Source: Reyranella massiliensis 521 (GTDB lineage Bacteria; Pseudomonadota; Alphaproteobacteria; Reyranellales; Reyranellaceae). Taken from it: DNA of 64,000 bases. The notes under the pieces are model-generated. The model had not been told where the DNA came from. It made no database searches and saw only the letters and a list, made by a program, of their open reading frames with translations. Shown one piece after another: positions 44,139 through 53,511 of this stretch. The stretch's first letter is position 1, and every line of letters begins with the position of its first letter. The DNA lies in assembly GCF_000312425.1 (NCBI RefSeq), contig NZ_HE997181.1, positions 840,002 to 904,001 of the forward strand. The letters run 5' to 3'. The position numbers and the translations under genes are program-made.

Positions 44139-44315
44139 ATGCTCAAGTACGCGGAGGGTATCGAAGCGATTCCCAGGAAGCCCTCCATTGAGCGCGAATG
44201 AGAAGGCGAGGCGCGTGAAAGGTATCTGAGAGAGCCTGAGGCTCAGGCCATCATTGACACGTTCCGCCACTGGCAGCTCGTCGAAGTCGTGGAACAGGCC
44301 GCAATCCGCTTGTGA
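44139..44315 (+). pseudogene. C-terminal gene fragment with in-frame stop, island
   Basis: From ATG 44139 one frame reads MLKYAEGIEAIPRKPSIERE, then a TGA at 44199, then continues in the same frame EGEARERYLREPEAQAIIDT, FRHWQLVEVVEQAAIRL to a stop at 44313. Both halves look like natural helical protein, so this seems a coding remnant broken by a nonsense change. The family is not recognised. The rest of 44316-44486 shows no gene apart from an 8-codon frame (ATG 44366, MCGSPRP) with a perfect AGGAGG five bases before it. Confidence 0.45.
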
Positions 44316-44486
44316 CCGTCGCCGGCCTTGTTGGTCGCCAAACTCCTTTCTAACAGGAGGCTATCATGTGCGGGTCTCCAAGACCGTAAGATCAGCCAGT
44401 ACTGATTGATGTTTTGAAAGGCAACGAGATCGGATCCTAAGTCCCGTATCTATCAATTCCATCAAGCGGGCATCGCGGGCGCGACC

Positions 44487-45620
44487 TTAAGCGGCGAACC
44501 TCGCGGGCGAAAGAGCCGCTTCGGTCACGCCGAGTTCGGCGACGCTGGAGGGCAGGCCCTTGCCGAGCGCCAGGCTGCCAGCGAGCTGGCCGGCGGCATA
44601 GCCGGTCTGGATGCCGTAGCCGCCCTGGCCGGCCAGCCAGAAGAAGCCTTCGACCTTGGGGTCGTAGCCGGCAACGAGATTCTTGTCGGCGACGAAGCTC
44701 CTGAGCCCCGCCCACTTGTTCTTGATGCGACGGATCTGCAGCGAGGTCGCCGTCTCGATGCGATCGACGGCGATGGCGATATCCAGCTCCTCGGGCTGCG
44801 CATCGCAAGGTTCCGACGGCGTTTCGTCGGCCGGCGAGGCAAGGAACTGTCCGACCTCGGGCTTGATGTACCAGGTCTCGTCGAAGTCGATGGCCATCGG
44901 CAGCTTCGTCAGATCGAGCCCCTGCGGCGCATCGAAGGTAAAGGCGGTGCGCCGCTTCGGTACCAAGCCGACAGGCTTCGCACCGGCAAGACCGGCGACG
45001 ACATCGGCCCAGGCGCCGGACGCGTTCACGATGTTGGCGGCGTGAATCGTCTCGCCGTCGCCGAGACGGATCGCCCAGCGTCCGTCTTTGCGCTCGAGCG
45101 CTGCGACTTCGGCATTGAGCCGCAGGACGCCGCCGGCGGCCCGGGCGCCCTTGAGGAAGCCGCCGTGGATGGCGGCGACGTCCATGTCGTCGGCCTCGGG
45201 CTCGAAGATCGCACCACCGGCGGCATGCTCGGGCTTGAACAGCGGCTGAATGCGCGTGGCTTCGGCGGGATCGAGCCAGCGCACGCTCGGCACCAGCCGT
45301 GCATAATCGGCTGCGGCCTTCTGCAAGGCTTCCGTCTGGTCGACCCGGCCGGCGATCAGCGCGCCCCGCGGCGTGAGCAGCGGATGATCCGAGAAGCCTT
45401 GCGGGGGCTGGCGATAGAAGCGGCCCGAGGCCACGGTGATGGCCCGGATTTCCACGCTGCCGTAGGTCTCCGAGTGCAGCGCCGCGGAGCGGCCGGTCGT
45501 GTGATAGGCCGCGACATGCTCGCGCTCGAGAATGATCACTTTCGCATGGGGCGCGAGATGATAGGCGGCGGAAACCCCGGCGATGCCGGCGCCGATGATG
45601 GCGAAATCGAAATCCTGCAT
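44487..45620 (-). CDS. FAD-dependent oxidoreductase, DAO family
   Basis: A 377-residue flavoprotein of the D-amino acid oxidase/glycine oxidase/sarcosine oxidase family. The FAD motif is FAIIGAGIAGVSAAYHLA at the N-terminus; YHTTGRSAALHSETYG and GQGGYGIQTGYAAG near the C-terminus are family blocks. A substrate amine cannot be named. The frame is open to a TTG at 45656, but the ATG at 45620 directly precedes the FAD motif. It is divergent from the acyl-CoA synthetase gene across 63 bases. It marks the return to normal GC-rich coding DNA after the island. Confidence 0.88.
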   Translation of the reverse strand: MQDFDFAIIGAGIAGVSAAYHLAPHAKVIILEREHVAAYHTTGRSAALHSETYGSVEIRAITVASGRFYRQPPQGFSDHPLLTPRGALIAGRVDQTEALQKAAADYARLVPSVRWLDPAEATRIQPLFKPEHAAGGAIFEPEADDMDVAAIHGGFLKGARAAGGVLRLNAEVAALERKDGRWAIRLGDGETIHAANIVNASGAWADVVAGLAGAKPVGLVPKRRTAFTFDAPQGLDLTKLPMAIDFDETWYIKPEVGQFLASPADETPSEPCDAQPEELDIAIAVDRIETATSLQIRRIKNKWAGLRSFVADKNLVAGYDPKVEGFFWLAGQGGYGIQTGYAAGQLAGSLALGKGLPSSVAELGVTEAALSPARFAA

Positions 45621-45683
45621 GAGGGGCACATTGCAAGGTTGCTGCCGTGCCTGCAATAGTCACGCGCCTGAGGATTAGTCTGC

Positions 45684-47204
45684 ATGAATATTGCCCATTT
45701 GCTGCTGGGGTCTGCGCAGGAATTCCGCGACCTGCCCGCGTTGGCGCGGGGCACGACTCCCTACCTCACGTATCGAGACCTGTGGCGGAAGGTCTCGGTG
45801 ATGAGCACGCATCTCGCCGGCCGGTTCGGGCTGAAGCGCGGCGACCGAGTGGCGTTCGCCATGGCCAATTGCGTCGAAGCGATTGAGGTCATGTACGCGG
45901 TCTGGCACGCCGGCCTTTGCGCCGTGCCCATGAACGCAAAGCTGCACGCCCGGGAATTCGCCTTCATCCTGGAGAATTCCGGCGCCAGGCTTTGCTTCGT
46001 GACCCCCGATCTGTTCGAGACGATCGCCGAGGCCGCCAAGGAGGCACCGGACCTCAAGGAGATCGTCGACGTCACCACGCGCTCCTACACTTTCATGGAA
46101 GTAGGCGATCCCAGCCCTCTGGTCTCGGCCGAGCCGACCGATCCCGCCTGGCTGTTCTATACCTCGGGCACGACGGGGCGGCCCAAGGGCGCGACGCTCA
46201 CGCATCGCAATCTTCTGGCGATGACGTTGAATTACTACGCCGATGTCGACCGGCCACCACCCGGCGGTTCGATCGTCCATGCCGCACCGATCAGCCATGG
46301 CTCCGGCCTGTGGAACTTCCCCATGGTCGGGCGTGGCTCGGTCCAGGTGTTTCCCGAGAGCGGCAAGTACGAAGTGCCAGAGACGGTCGAGCTGATGAAT
46401 CGCTGGCCCGAATGCAGTATTTTCCTCGCGCCGACGATGGTGAAGCGCCTGATCGAGCATGGCAGCGTCGCCGATCTCCAGCCGCAGGCGCTCCGGTTGA
46501 TCACCTATGGCGGCGCGCCGATGTATGTGGCGGACCTCAAGCGCGCACTCGACCTCTTGGGCAACAAGCTGATGCAGCTCTATGGCCAGGGCGAGAGCCC
46601 GATGACCATCACGCATCTCTCCAGGGAGTATCACTGGGACCGCCGGCATCCGCGCTGGGAGCAACGACTGGCATCGGCCGGCCGCGCGGATTCCTGCATG
46701 GAAGTGAGAGTGGTCGACGAGGAGGGGCGTCAGCTTCCCGTCGGTGAAGTCGGCGAGATCATCTGCAAGGGCGACCCTGTGATGGCGGGCTACTGGAACA
46801 ATCCAGAGGCGACCGCGCGGTCGCTGCGCGACGGCTGGCTGTGGACCGGCGATGTCGGCGCCTTCGACGAAGAAGGGCTGCTGACGCTGAAGGACCGTTC
46901 CAAGGACATGATCATCTCCGGCGGGTCGAACATCTATCCGCGCGAGATCGAGGATGTCTTGAACCTCCATCCCGCCGTCGCCGAGTGCTCGGTCGTCGGC
47001 CGGCCGCATCCCGAATGGGGCGAGGAGGTCGTGGCCTTCGTCGTGAAGCGTGGAGCGGAGGCGCTGGCGCCGGCCGAGCTGGACCAGCTCTGCCTCGACA
47101 ACATCGCGCGCTTCAAGCGGCCGAAGGACTACAAGTTCATTGAAGCCCTGCCGAAGAACAATTACGGCAAGATTCTCAAGACGGAACTGCGCAAGCTCCT
47201 TTAA
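45684..47204 (+). CDS. AMP-forming acyl-CoA synthetase
   Basis: A 506-residue ANL-superfamily ligase. The P-loop is YTSGTTGRPKGATLTH, followed by YGQGESPMTIT, GWLWTGDVGAFDEEG and a catalytic Lys near the end in PKNNYGKILKTELRK. It activates a carboxylic acid with ATP and joins it to CoA; medium/long-chain or aromatic substrates are possible. A dienelactone-hydrolase-like gene follows by 29 bases and a carrier after that, suggesting a small catabolic group. Confidence 0.92.
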   Translation: MNIAHLLLGSAQEFRDLPALARGTTPYLTYRDLWRKVSVMSTHLAGRFGLKRGDRVAFAMANCVEAIEVMYAVWHAGLCAVPMNAKLHAREFAFILENSGARLCFVTPDLFETIAEAAKEAPDLKEIVDVTTRSYTFMEVGDPSPLVSAEPTDPAWLFYTSGTTGRPKGATLTHRNLLAMTLNYYADVDRPPPGGSIVHAAPISHGSGLWNFPMVGRGSVQVFPESGKYEVPETVELMNRWPECSIFLAPTMVKRLIEHGSVADLQPQALRLITYGGAPMYVADLKRALDLLGNKLMQLYGQGESPMTITHLSREYHWDRRHPRWEQRLASAGRADSCMEVRVVDEEGRQLPVGEVGEIICKGDPVMAGYWNNPEATARSLRDGWLWTGDVGAFDEEGLLTLKDRSKDMIISGGSNIYPREIEDVLNLHPAVAECSVVGRPHPEWGEEVVAFVVKRGAEALAPAELDQLCLDNIARFKRPKDYKFIEALPKNNYGKILKTELRKLL

Positions 47205-47233
47205 GCTCTGCGCCTCAGCGAGGAGGAAAAGAC

Positions 47234-47890
47234 ATGGCGATGATCGACTTCAAGCGGCCCGACGGTTCGACCTGCAAGGGCTATCTGGCCGAGGCCGGTA
47301 AGGGCAAGCCCGGCATCGTCGTGATCCAGGAATGGTGGGGTCTCAACGACCAGATCTGCGGCGTCGCCGATCGTTTCGCGCGCGCAGGCTACAATGCGCT
47401 GGCGCCGGACCTCTACAAGGGCCGCGTGACGCAGAAGCCCGACGAAGCCAACCACATGATGAGCGGCCTCGATTTCGTCGGCGCCTCGGACCAGGACATC
47501 GCCGGAGCGGTCAAGCATCTGGCCGGCTTCGGCGGCAAGGTCGGTGTGATGGGGTTCTGCATGGGCGGCGCGCTTACCATTGCGGCCTGTGCCCGTATCG
47601 GCGGCATCTCTTGCGGCGTGCCGTTCTATGGCATCCCGCCGGGACAGCTCGCCGATCCCGCCAAGATCAAGGTGCCGCTGCAGGGCCACTTCGCCAACAA
47701 GGACGACTGGTGCACACCGGCCGCGGTCAACGAGCTTGAGAAGACGATGAAGGGCGCCGGCCAGAACCCGGAAATCTTCCGCTACGACGCCGCCCATGCC
47801 TTCTCCAACGAGCGCAGCGAGGCCTACGACGTGAAGTCGGCCAACGCCGCGTGGGAGCGCATGCTGGCCTTCCTGGGCAAGCATCTCTGA
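47234..47890 (+). CDS. Dienelactone hydrolase family protein
   Basis: A 218-residue alpha/beta hydrolase. The triad is visible: nucleophile C109 in GFCMGGAL, an Asp at 157-158 (ANKDDWC), and H188 (DAAHAF). The conserved QEWWGLN (E near residue 33) is also present. Family enzymes open dienelactones in chloroaromatic breakdown, though many are general carboxymethyl-ester hydrolases. GAGGAGGAAAA lies before the ATG. It is about the usual length (230). Confidence 0.92.
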   Translation: MAMIDFKRPDGSTCKGYLAEAGKGKPGIVVIQEWWGLNDQICGVADRFARAGYNALAPDLYKGRVTQKPDEANHMMSGLDFVGASDQDIAGAVKHLAGFGGKVGVMGFCMGGALTIAACARIGGISCGVPFYGIPPGQLADPAKIKVPLQGHFANKDDWCTPAAVNELEKTMKGAGQNPEIFRYDAAHAFSNERSEAYDVKSANAAWERMLAFLGKHL

Positions 47891-47909
47891 TGACGGGCGC
47901 GCGTCGAAA

Positions 47910-49289
47910 GTGACGCGCCCGCAAGTCGGCCTGGTCATCGTCGGGCTCGGTGCCTCGCTGGCGCCGCTCGACATTGCCGTCAACGTCGCGCTGCCGGCGA
48001 TCACTGGCCACTTCAAGCTCGCCTTGGGCGACGTGCAGTGGCTGGTGATCTGCTACGTGCTGGTCTACGGCTCGCTGATGCTGGTCGCCGGCAAGCTCGG
48101 CGACCTGTTCGGTCACCGGCTGCTCTTCCGTATCGGTCTCCTCATCTCCGCCGTTGGGTGCGCGGCCTGCGCCGCGGCGCCCGATTGGCCGTTGTTCCTG
48201 TGGGCGCGGGCCGGCCAGGGGATCGGCACGGCGCTGGCGCTCGCCTGCACGCCGGCGCTCGCCACCTCGCTCTTTCCCGAAAGCCAGCGCACCCAGGCTC
48301 TGGCGGGCTTCGCCAGTGCCATGGCACTGGCCGCAGCCGTTGGCCCCTTCCTGGGGGGCGTACTGGTCGAGGTCTGGGGCTGGCCGGCCGTCTACTGGGT
48401 CCGCGTGCCCATTGCGCTCGTGACGTTGGCGTTGACCGGCCTATTGCCATCGCCGAAGCTGGATGCACGTCCATTCGATGCATTGGGGGCCGTCCTGCTG
48501 GCGTCCTGCATGAGCACGCTGCTGCTGTCGCTGGTGCTCTCGCAGCGCCGCGAAGTCGCCGGGGCCTGGGCGCTCGGCCTTCTGGCGATCGCACTGATCC
48601 TGCTGGCCCTCTATGTGCGCCACGCAAGCCGCGTGCCCGAGCCGATCATCCGGCCCGCACTGTTCGCCGACGCGCGCTTTGCCGTTCCCAATGTGCTCAA
48701 TGTGCTTGCCAATCTGGCGGGCTTTTCGATCCTGCTGCTGACGCCCTACTACCTGACGAACGTGCTCAAGCTGACGGCAGTGGGCAGCGGCATCGTGCTT
48801 GCGATGGCCTTTGCCGGCAGCTTAGCCGGCGCACCCCTGTCCGCCTTCCTCGTCCGCCGCATCGGCCAGCGCCCCACCGTCTTTGCCGGCGTGGCGTTTG
48901 TGGGGCTAGGCCTATTGCCGCTGGGCTTCACCGGCATCGATACGCCCGTGCTGCTTGTGGCATCCCTGTTGGTGCTCGAAGGGATCGGGCAGGGTCTGCT
49001 CACGGTCGCCTACACGGACATCGTGACCGCAACCTTGCCGCCGCGCGACCGGGGTGTCGCCGGCAGTCTTTCGCTGCTGACGCGAACCCTGGGCGTCGTG
49101 GGCGGAGCCTCGGTGTTGACGGCGCTGCAGGCCCGTGGTGCCGAAGGATTTGCCGGTATGGCTGGCTTTCTCGCCGGCTATCGCTTCGCCTTCGTGGCGG
49201 CGGGAGGAGGGCTGCTGGTGGCGCTGTTGCTGTCCTGCCTGTGGCCACGAGTCTGGTCTAGCCGGGACGATGCGCCTCGAACCCGGTGA
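47910..49289 (+). CDS. MFS transporter, DHA2 (EmrB/QacA) type
   Basis: A 459-residue carrier with about 14 membrane segments starting at GTG. Motifs include PLDIAVNVALPAI in helix 1, MLVAGKLGDLFGHRLLFRIG (motif A) and the Gly/Pro-rich motif C region around GPFLGGVLVEVWGWPAVYW. DHA2 proteins usually export drugs or organic compounds. It follows the dienelactone hydrolase by 19 bases and overlaps the convergent methyltransferase gene by 32 bases. Confidence 0.9.
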   Translation: MTRPQVGLVIVGLGASLAPLDIAVNVALPAITGHFKLALGDVQWLVICYVLVYGSLMLVAGKLGDLFGHRLLFRIGLLISAVGCAACAAAPDWPLFLWARAGQGIGTALALACTPALATSLFPESQRTQALAGFASAMALAAAVGPFLGGVLVEVWGWPAVYWVRVPIALVTLALTGLLPSPKLDARPFDALGAVLLASCMSTLLLSLVLSQRREVAGAWALGLLAIALILLALYVRHASRVPEPIIRPALFADARFAVPNVLNVLANLAGFSILLLTPYYLTNVLKLTAVGSGIVLAMAFAGSLAGAPLSAFLVRRIGQRPTVFAGVAFVGLGLLPLGFTGIDTPVLLVASLLVLEGIGQGLLTVAYTDIVTATLPPRDRGVAGSLSLLTRTLGVVGGASVLTALQARGAEGFAGMAGFLAGYRFAFVAAGGGLLVALLLSCLWPRVWSSRDDAPRTR

Positions 49290-50007
49290 TCGGGCAATCG
49301 CGTAGGAACTCGCTCCAGTCCTCGCCCTTCGACGAGGACGCAATGGCGTCGACGAAGCGAAAGCCGGCAAGGCCCGCCTCGGCGAAGACCTCTTCGTAGG
49401 TTTGCGGCGCCAGCCAGAAATTATCGAAGCCGAAGCTCGTGCCGTCCGGCCTGAAGAAAGAGTAGCGAATTCGGGCACCTTCGCGCCGCGGTCGTTCGAT
49501 CTCGCGCAGGAAACCGTAAGCCGCGTAGGAGGTATAGCGGTCGAGCGATGTGCGCGGATTGTCGTTCACGCCGACGAGCCGCCCGCCGGGTTTCAGGTTG
49601 GCGTAGATGGCGCGGGCGAAGACCAGGAGCTGTGCTCGGGTTTGCGCATAGTTGAAGAGGTAGCTCGCCACGACGAGATCGAAGGCGCCGACGATGCCCA
49701 GACCGCCTGCGTCGCCGACCCGGTAGGAAATGCCAAGCGGAGCTTGTCGTTCGGCCGCCCTGGCTCTTTCGATCATCGCACTCGACAGGTCGATGCCAAG
49801 GATGGGGGCTGCTCCGCGACGCGCCAGGGCGCGCGAGTAGGTGCCGTCGCCGCAGGGCAGGTCGAGCACCGCGAGACCCCGCACGTCGCCCGCCAGATTG
49901 AAAAGGGTCGGTGCTTCGACGGCGGTACGAAAGGGGAGCTGCTTGGAGGCCGCATACTCGTCGGCGATATCGTCGTACTCGGCATGTTGCAGTGGCTTGG
50001 ACGGCAT
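49258..50007 (-). CDS. SAM-dependent methyltransferase
   Basis: A 249-residue class I methyltransferase. The SAM motif I is VLDLPCGDGTYSRALARRG, motif II includes FDLVVASYLFNYA, and GRLVGVNDNP follows. No target is evident; small-molecule methylation is most likely. It begins 14 bases from the stop of the Bug receptor gene upstream on the same strand (50022), so they may share a transcript, with no obvious functional link. Confidence 0.88.
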   Translation of the reverse strand: MPSKPLQHAEYDDIADEYAASKQLPFRTAVEAPTLFNLAGDVRGLAVLDLPCGDGTYSRALARRGAAPILGIDLSSAMIERARAAERQAPLGISYRVGDAGGLGIVGAFDLVVASYLFNYAQTRAQLLVFARAIYANLKPGGRLVGVNDNPRTSLDRYTSYAAYGFLREIERPRREGARIRYSFFRPDGTSFGFDNFWLAPQTYEEVFAEAGLAGFRFVDAIASSSKGEDWSEFLRDCPITGFEAHRPG

Positions 50008-50021
50008 GACAGGACCTTGGC

Positions 50022-50975
50022 TCAGGTGAGCTTGATGTTGCCCTTCTGGATGATGTTGGCGAACATCCGGCTCTCGCTGCCGATCTGCGACCGGAAATCG
50101 CTTGGATTGAGGTAGGTCACGCGCATCCCGCCCTTGTGGGTCTTCTCGACGATGTCGGGCGCTCGGAGCGCCTCGGCAATGGCCTTGTCGAGCCGAGCTA
50201 TGGCGTCGGGCGAGGTGCCGGCGGGAGCGAGGATGCCGAACCAGGAATCGCCACCTTCCTTGCCATAACCCGTTTCCCGCAAGGTCGGCACATCGGGAAA
50301 GTCGGGATGGCGCACCTCGGCGAGCATGGCCAGTGCTCTGAGCTTGCCGGCCTTGATATGCGGCAGCGTCGTCTGGTCGAACTGCGCCTGGATCTCGCCG
50401 GCCAGCAGCGCGTTGGTCGCCGGCGCACTGCCGCGATAGGGTACATGAGTCATCTTGATGCCGGCTTCGAGGCAGAGCATCTCGCCAAACAGATGGGTGA
50501 TGGTGGCAAGCCCGGCCGAACCGTAGTTGATCTTGCCGGGGTTAGCCTTGGCGTAAGCCACGAACTCCGCAACCGTGTTGGCCGGCACCGAGGGATGGAC
50601 GGCAAAGGCGCCCCACGAGGTCGTCATGCGCGACACCGGAACGATGTCCTTGTCCGGATCGAAGGGGATCGGCTGCAGGTGGCGCGTGATGCAGACCATT
50701 GCGGTCGTGGTCGTCAGGAACGTGTGATGGTCGACCGGCTGGTTCTTCACGAACTCCGCCCCGATCATGCCCGAGGCGCCGGCCTTGTTGTCGAACAGGA
50801 TCGACTGGCCGAGGATATGCGCCGCGCGTTCCATGACGATGCGGCTGGAAACGTCCGATGGGCCGCCGGGTGGGTAGGGGATGACCAGGCGGAGCGGCTT
50901 GGTCGGCCATTGCTGGGCGATTGCCGGTGTGGCCAAGGCCGCCAGGGCTGAGGCCGTGAACGCTCGACGACGCAT
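50022..50975 (-). CDS. Bug/TctC-family periplasmic receptor
   Basis: A 317-residue tripartite tricarboxylate receptor. Signal peptide ends near ATPAIAQ and the mature protein starts QWPTKPLRLVIPYPPGGPSD, the Bug signature. GSAGLATITHLFGEML and HVPYRGSAPATNALLAGEI are further family blocks. AGGAGG lies 7 bases before the ATG. No TctAB membrane genes are adjacent, as is common for the many orphan Bug proteins. Binds a carboxylate of unknown identity. Confidence 0.92.
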   Translation of the reverse strand: MRRRAFTASALAALATPAIAQQWPTKPLRLVIPYPPGGPSDVSSRIVMERAAHILGQSILFDNKAGASGMIGAEFVKNQPVDHHTFLTTTTAMVCITRHLQPIPFDPDKDIVPVSRMTTSWGAFAVHPSVPANTVAEFVAYAKANPGKINYGSAGLATITHLFGEMLCLEAGIKMTHVPYRGSAPATNALLAGEIQAQFDQTTLPHIKAGKLRALAMLAEVRHPDFPDVPTLRETGYGKEGGDSWFGILAPAGTSPDAIARLDKAIAEALRAPDIVEKTHKGGMRVTYLNPSDFRSQIGSESRMFANIIQKGNIKLT

Positions 50976-51067
50976 GAACGCTCCTCCTGATTTTTCTTTG
51001 TCTTGTCTTTCGAGCCAAGCATTCCATGCAAGCTCGCACACCGCCAGCGGCGTGTTAGGCTCAGATC

Positions 51068-51511
51068 ATGAGACGCTTCGACGACGCCAGGGTGGCGGCC
51101 GTTTTCAAGAGCTATCCCCCGACCGTGCGATCCGATCTGATGAGATTGCGCGAGTTGATGTTCGACGTCGCGGCGGCGACCCCCGGCGTCGGCAAGCTCA
51201 CAGAGACGCTGAAGTGGGGACAGCCCAGTTACCTGACGGAGGAAACCGGCAGCGGCTCCACCGTGCGCATCGACCAGGCAAAGGGCAGGGAAGACGGCTA
51301 CGCCGTCTACTTCCATTGCCAGAGCGGTCTGGTTGGTCAGTTCCGCGAACTCTATCCCGGCAAGTTCGACGTCGAAGGCGAACGTGCCTTGCATTTCGCC
51401 GCCGGTCGGCGTCTGCCGGTGCGTGAACTACGCCACTGCGTCGGCCTGGCGTTCACCCATCATTCCCGAAAGAAGAAAGCCCATCGCGGCGATCGTCCTT
51501 TAGCCGGCTGA
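51068..51511 (+). CDS. DUF1801 domain protein
   Basis: A 147-residue cytoplasmic protein with the DUF1801 core: LMRLRELMFDVAAATPGVGKL, TLKWGQPSYL, and AVYFHCQSGLVGQFRELYP. Members have a YdhG-like fold of unknown role. The first bases lie 92 bases from the divergent Bug gene. A lysine-rich tail (HHSRKKKAHRGD) may be simple charged end. No catalytic motif is visible. Confidence 0.82.
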   Translation: MRRFDDARVAAVFKSYPPTVRSDLMRLRELMFDVAAATPGVGKLTETLKWGQPSYLTEETGSGSTVRIDQAKGREDGYAVYFHCQSGLVGQFRELYPGKFDVEGERALHFAAGRRLPVRELRHCVGLAFTHHSRKKKAHRGDRPLAG

Positions 51512-51610
51512 GCTTCCGAACGTGGGTTCGTGAGGCGATATGACGAGCGCTCGGCCGGTGATGTCGAAGCCAATGCCCATGCTAGGTTGGCAACAAAGGG
51601 AGTGAATGCA

Positions 51611-52426
51611 ATGGCTGGCAGGTTGAAGGACAAGGTCGCGATCGTGGTCGGCGCAGGGTCGAGCGGGCCGGGCTGGGGCAATGGCAAGTGCACGGCCGTG
51701 ACCTTTGCACGCGAAGGTGCCAAGGTTTTCTGCGTCGATCGCAAGCGCGCTGCTGCCGAGGAGACGGTTGGTCTGATCGCCAAGGAAGGCGGCGAAGCCG
51801 TGGCCTTCGAGGCGGATGCGTCCAGCAATGCCAGCGTGAAGGCGATGGTCGATGCCTGCGTCGCCAAATGGGGCCGCATCGACGTGCTCGACAACAATGT
51901 CGGCATCGGCTCGACCGGCGGTCCGGTCGAACTGTCAGAAGATGAGTGGCAACTCGTCTTCGACGTCAACGTGAAGAGTTTCTTCCTGACGGCCAAGCAT
52001 GTGCTGCCGGTGATGGAGAAGCAGGGCAAGGGCTCGATCGTGAACGTGAGCTCGATCGCGTCGATCCGCAGCCCCAAGGGCGTGTCCTACATCGCCTACA
52101 ATGCCAGCAAGGGCGCGGTGAACTCGCTGACCCTGGCCATCGCGTCCCAGTACGCCGAGAAAGGCATCCGCTGCAACGCGATCCTGCCCGGCTTGATGCA
52201 CACGCCGATGATCGATTTCCTGGCCGAGCAGTATGCCAAAGGCGAGAAGGACCATAATCAGGCCTACGACAAGATGATCGCCATCCGCGATCGCGCGTCG
52301 CCCACCGGCAAGATGGGCACGGGATGGGATACGGCCAATGCCGCGTTGTTCCTTGCGTCCGACGAGGCGGCCTATGTCAACGGCCACCTTCTGGTCGTCG
52401 ACGGCGGGATCACCGTGCGGGCCTAA
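51611..52426 (+). CDS. Short-chain dehydrogenase/reductase (SDR)
   Basis: A 271-residue SDR. The cofactor loop is VVGAGSSGPGWGNGKCTA, longer than the usual TGxxxGxG; NNVG replaces NNAG; the catalytic Tyr-Lys pair is YNASKGAVN. CVDRKR after the second strand has Asp then Arg-Lys, leaving NAD or NADP open. The C-terminal VNGHLLVVDGGITV is typical. Its stop overlaps the convergent membrane gene by 4 bases. Substrate unknown. Confidence 0.9.
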   Translation: MAGRLKDKVAIVVGAGSSGPGWGNGKCTAVTFAREGAKVFCVDRKRAAAEETVGLIAKEGGEAVAFEADASSNASVKAMVDACVAKWGRIDVLDNNVGIGSTGGPVELSEDEWQLVFDVNVKSFFLTAKHVLPVMEKQGKGSIVNVSSIASIRSPKGVSYIAYNASKGAVNSLTLAIASQYAEKGIRCNAILPGLMHTPMIDFLAEQYAKGEKDHNQAYDKMIAIRDRASPTGKMGTGWDTANAALFLASDEAAYVNGHLLVVDGGITVRA

Positions 52427-53511
52427 TGGTCGCGCTTCAGCAACGTCCTGAAGACCAGCGGGCCGGTGAAGATGATCAGGAACAGGCGGAACAGGTGATG
52501 GGTCGCCACCATGGCGATCTCGATGCCCAGAGCCAGTCCGATCAGGCTCATTTCCGCGAAGCCGCCGGGTGCATAGCTCAGCACGGTGGCGTCGAGGTTG
52601 AGGCCGGTTAGCGCCACGGTGATCTTGGCGAAGATCACGGCGCAAGCGATCAGGATGAGGGCGGCGCCGATCGAGGCCGCCATCTCCTTGTGCAGCCGGT
52701 CCAGCGCTGCGCCGACGAAGCGGCAGCCGATGGCGGTGCCGACCACGACCTGCGCGGCGGCGACCAGGAAACCCGGCGGCTGGGAATCGGTGAGGCCGCC
52801 GAGATGGGCCAGCGCACTCACGATCATGGGGCCCATCATGAAGCTCGCCGGCAGGCGCAGCAGGCGGCCCACGGCGGCGCCCACGACACCGCAGGCGATC
52901 AGAACGGCGTAGTCCTTCCAGTCGTTGCCGCTGGGGCCGTGCACCATCGTGAGCACACTGGTTTGTGCGCCGTTCACCAGCCGATACCAGACGGGGATTG
53001 TGAGGACGACCGTCAGGATGCGGAGCGCGTGGGCGAGGGCAATGGCGCGCTCCTCGCCGCCCATGGCGCCGCCCATGATCGTCATGTCGTTGAGCCCGCC
53101 CGGCATGGCGGCGAAGTAGCAGGTCGGCTTGTCCCAGTCGGTCGTCCGGCGCAGCCACGCGTAACAGAGCGTGGCGCCTGTCATGGTCATGCCGGTGAGC
53201 ACGCAGAGGCTGACCGCCCACTCGCCCAGTCGCTGCACCAGTTCCGGTGTGAAGCCCGATCCCAGCAGAACGCCCAGGACGATGATCATGCCCTGACGCA
53301 GCCGGACCTTCATGCCGATTTGCAGGCCGAAGAAGGCTGCCATCGTCGCAAAGACGCAGGCTCCCAGCATCCAGGCGAGCGGCATCTTGAGCCAATCGAA
53401 CACGAAGCCGCCTGCTGTGCCAATGGCTATGGCCAGGACCAGCGGGCCATAGCCATCGTGGCCGATCGTCGTCTTTTTTTCCGGCTTGAAGGAAGCGTCC
53501 TTGGCACTCAA
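52423..53511 (-). CDS. AbrB-duplication family membrane protein, TTG start
   Basis: A 362-residue hydrophobic protein, paralogue of the one at 4794. Both repeats show the family motifs: [20 protein letters not shown] in the first and [19 protein letters not shown] in the second. It most likely starts at TTG 53511, inside the NAD kinase stop codon (TTGA overlap), giving [13 protein letters not shown] before the first helix; the longer open frame upstream is only the shadow of nadK. Function of the family is unknown. Confidence 0.84.
   Translation of the reverse strand: MSAKDASFKPEKKTTIGHDGYGPLVLAIAIGTAGGFVFDWLKMPLAWMLGACVFATMAAFFGLQIGMKVRLRQGMIIVLGVLLGSGFTPELVQRLGEWAVSLCVLTGMTMTGATLCYAWLRRTTDWDKPTCYFAAMPGGLNDMTIMGGAMGGEERAIALAHALRILTVVLTIPVWYRLVNGAQTSVLTMVHGPSGNDWKDYAVLIACGVVGAAVGRLLRLPASFMMGPMIVSALAHLGGLTDSQPPGFLVAAAQVVVGTAIGCRFVGAALDRLHKEMAASIGAALILIACAVIFAKITVALTGLNLDATVLSYAPGGFAEMSLIGLALGIEIAMVATHHLFRLFLIIFTGPLVFRTLLKRDH

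Noticed and set aside
44199-44201. TGA as selenocysteine codon
   Set aside because: The flanking residues are Glu/Arg-rich with no redox motif and no SECIS-like stem was seen; a nonsense change is simpler.
44437-45663. A 408-codon frame opposite or alongside the DAO-type oxidase
   Set aside because: It is Arg-rich shadow coding; the neighbouring frame carries the FAD motif.
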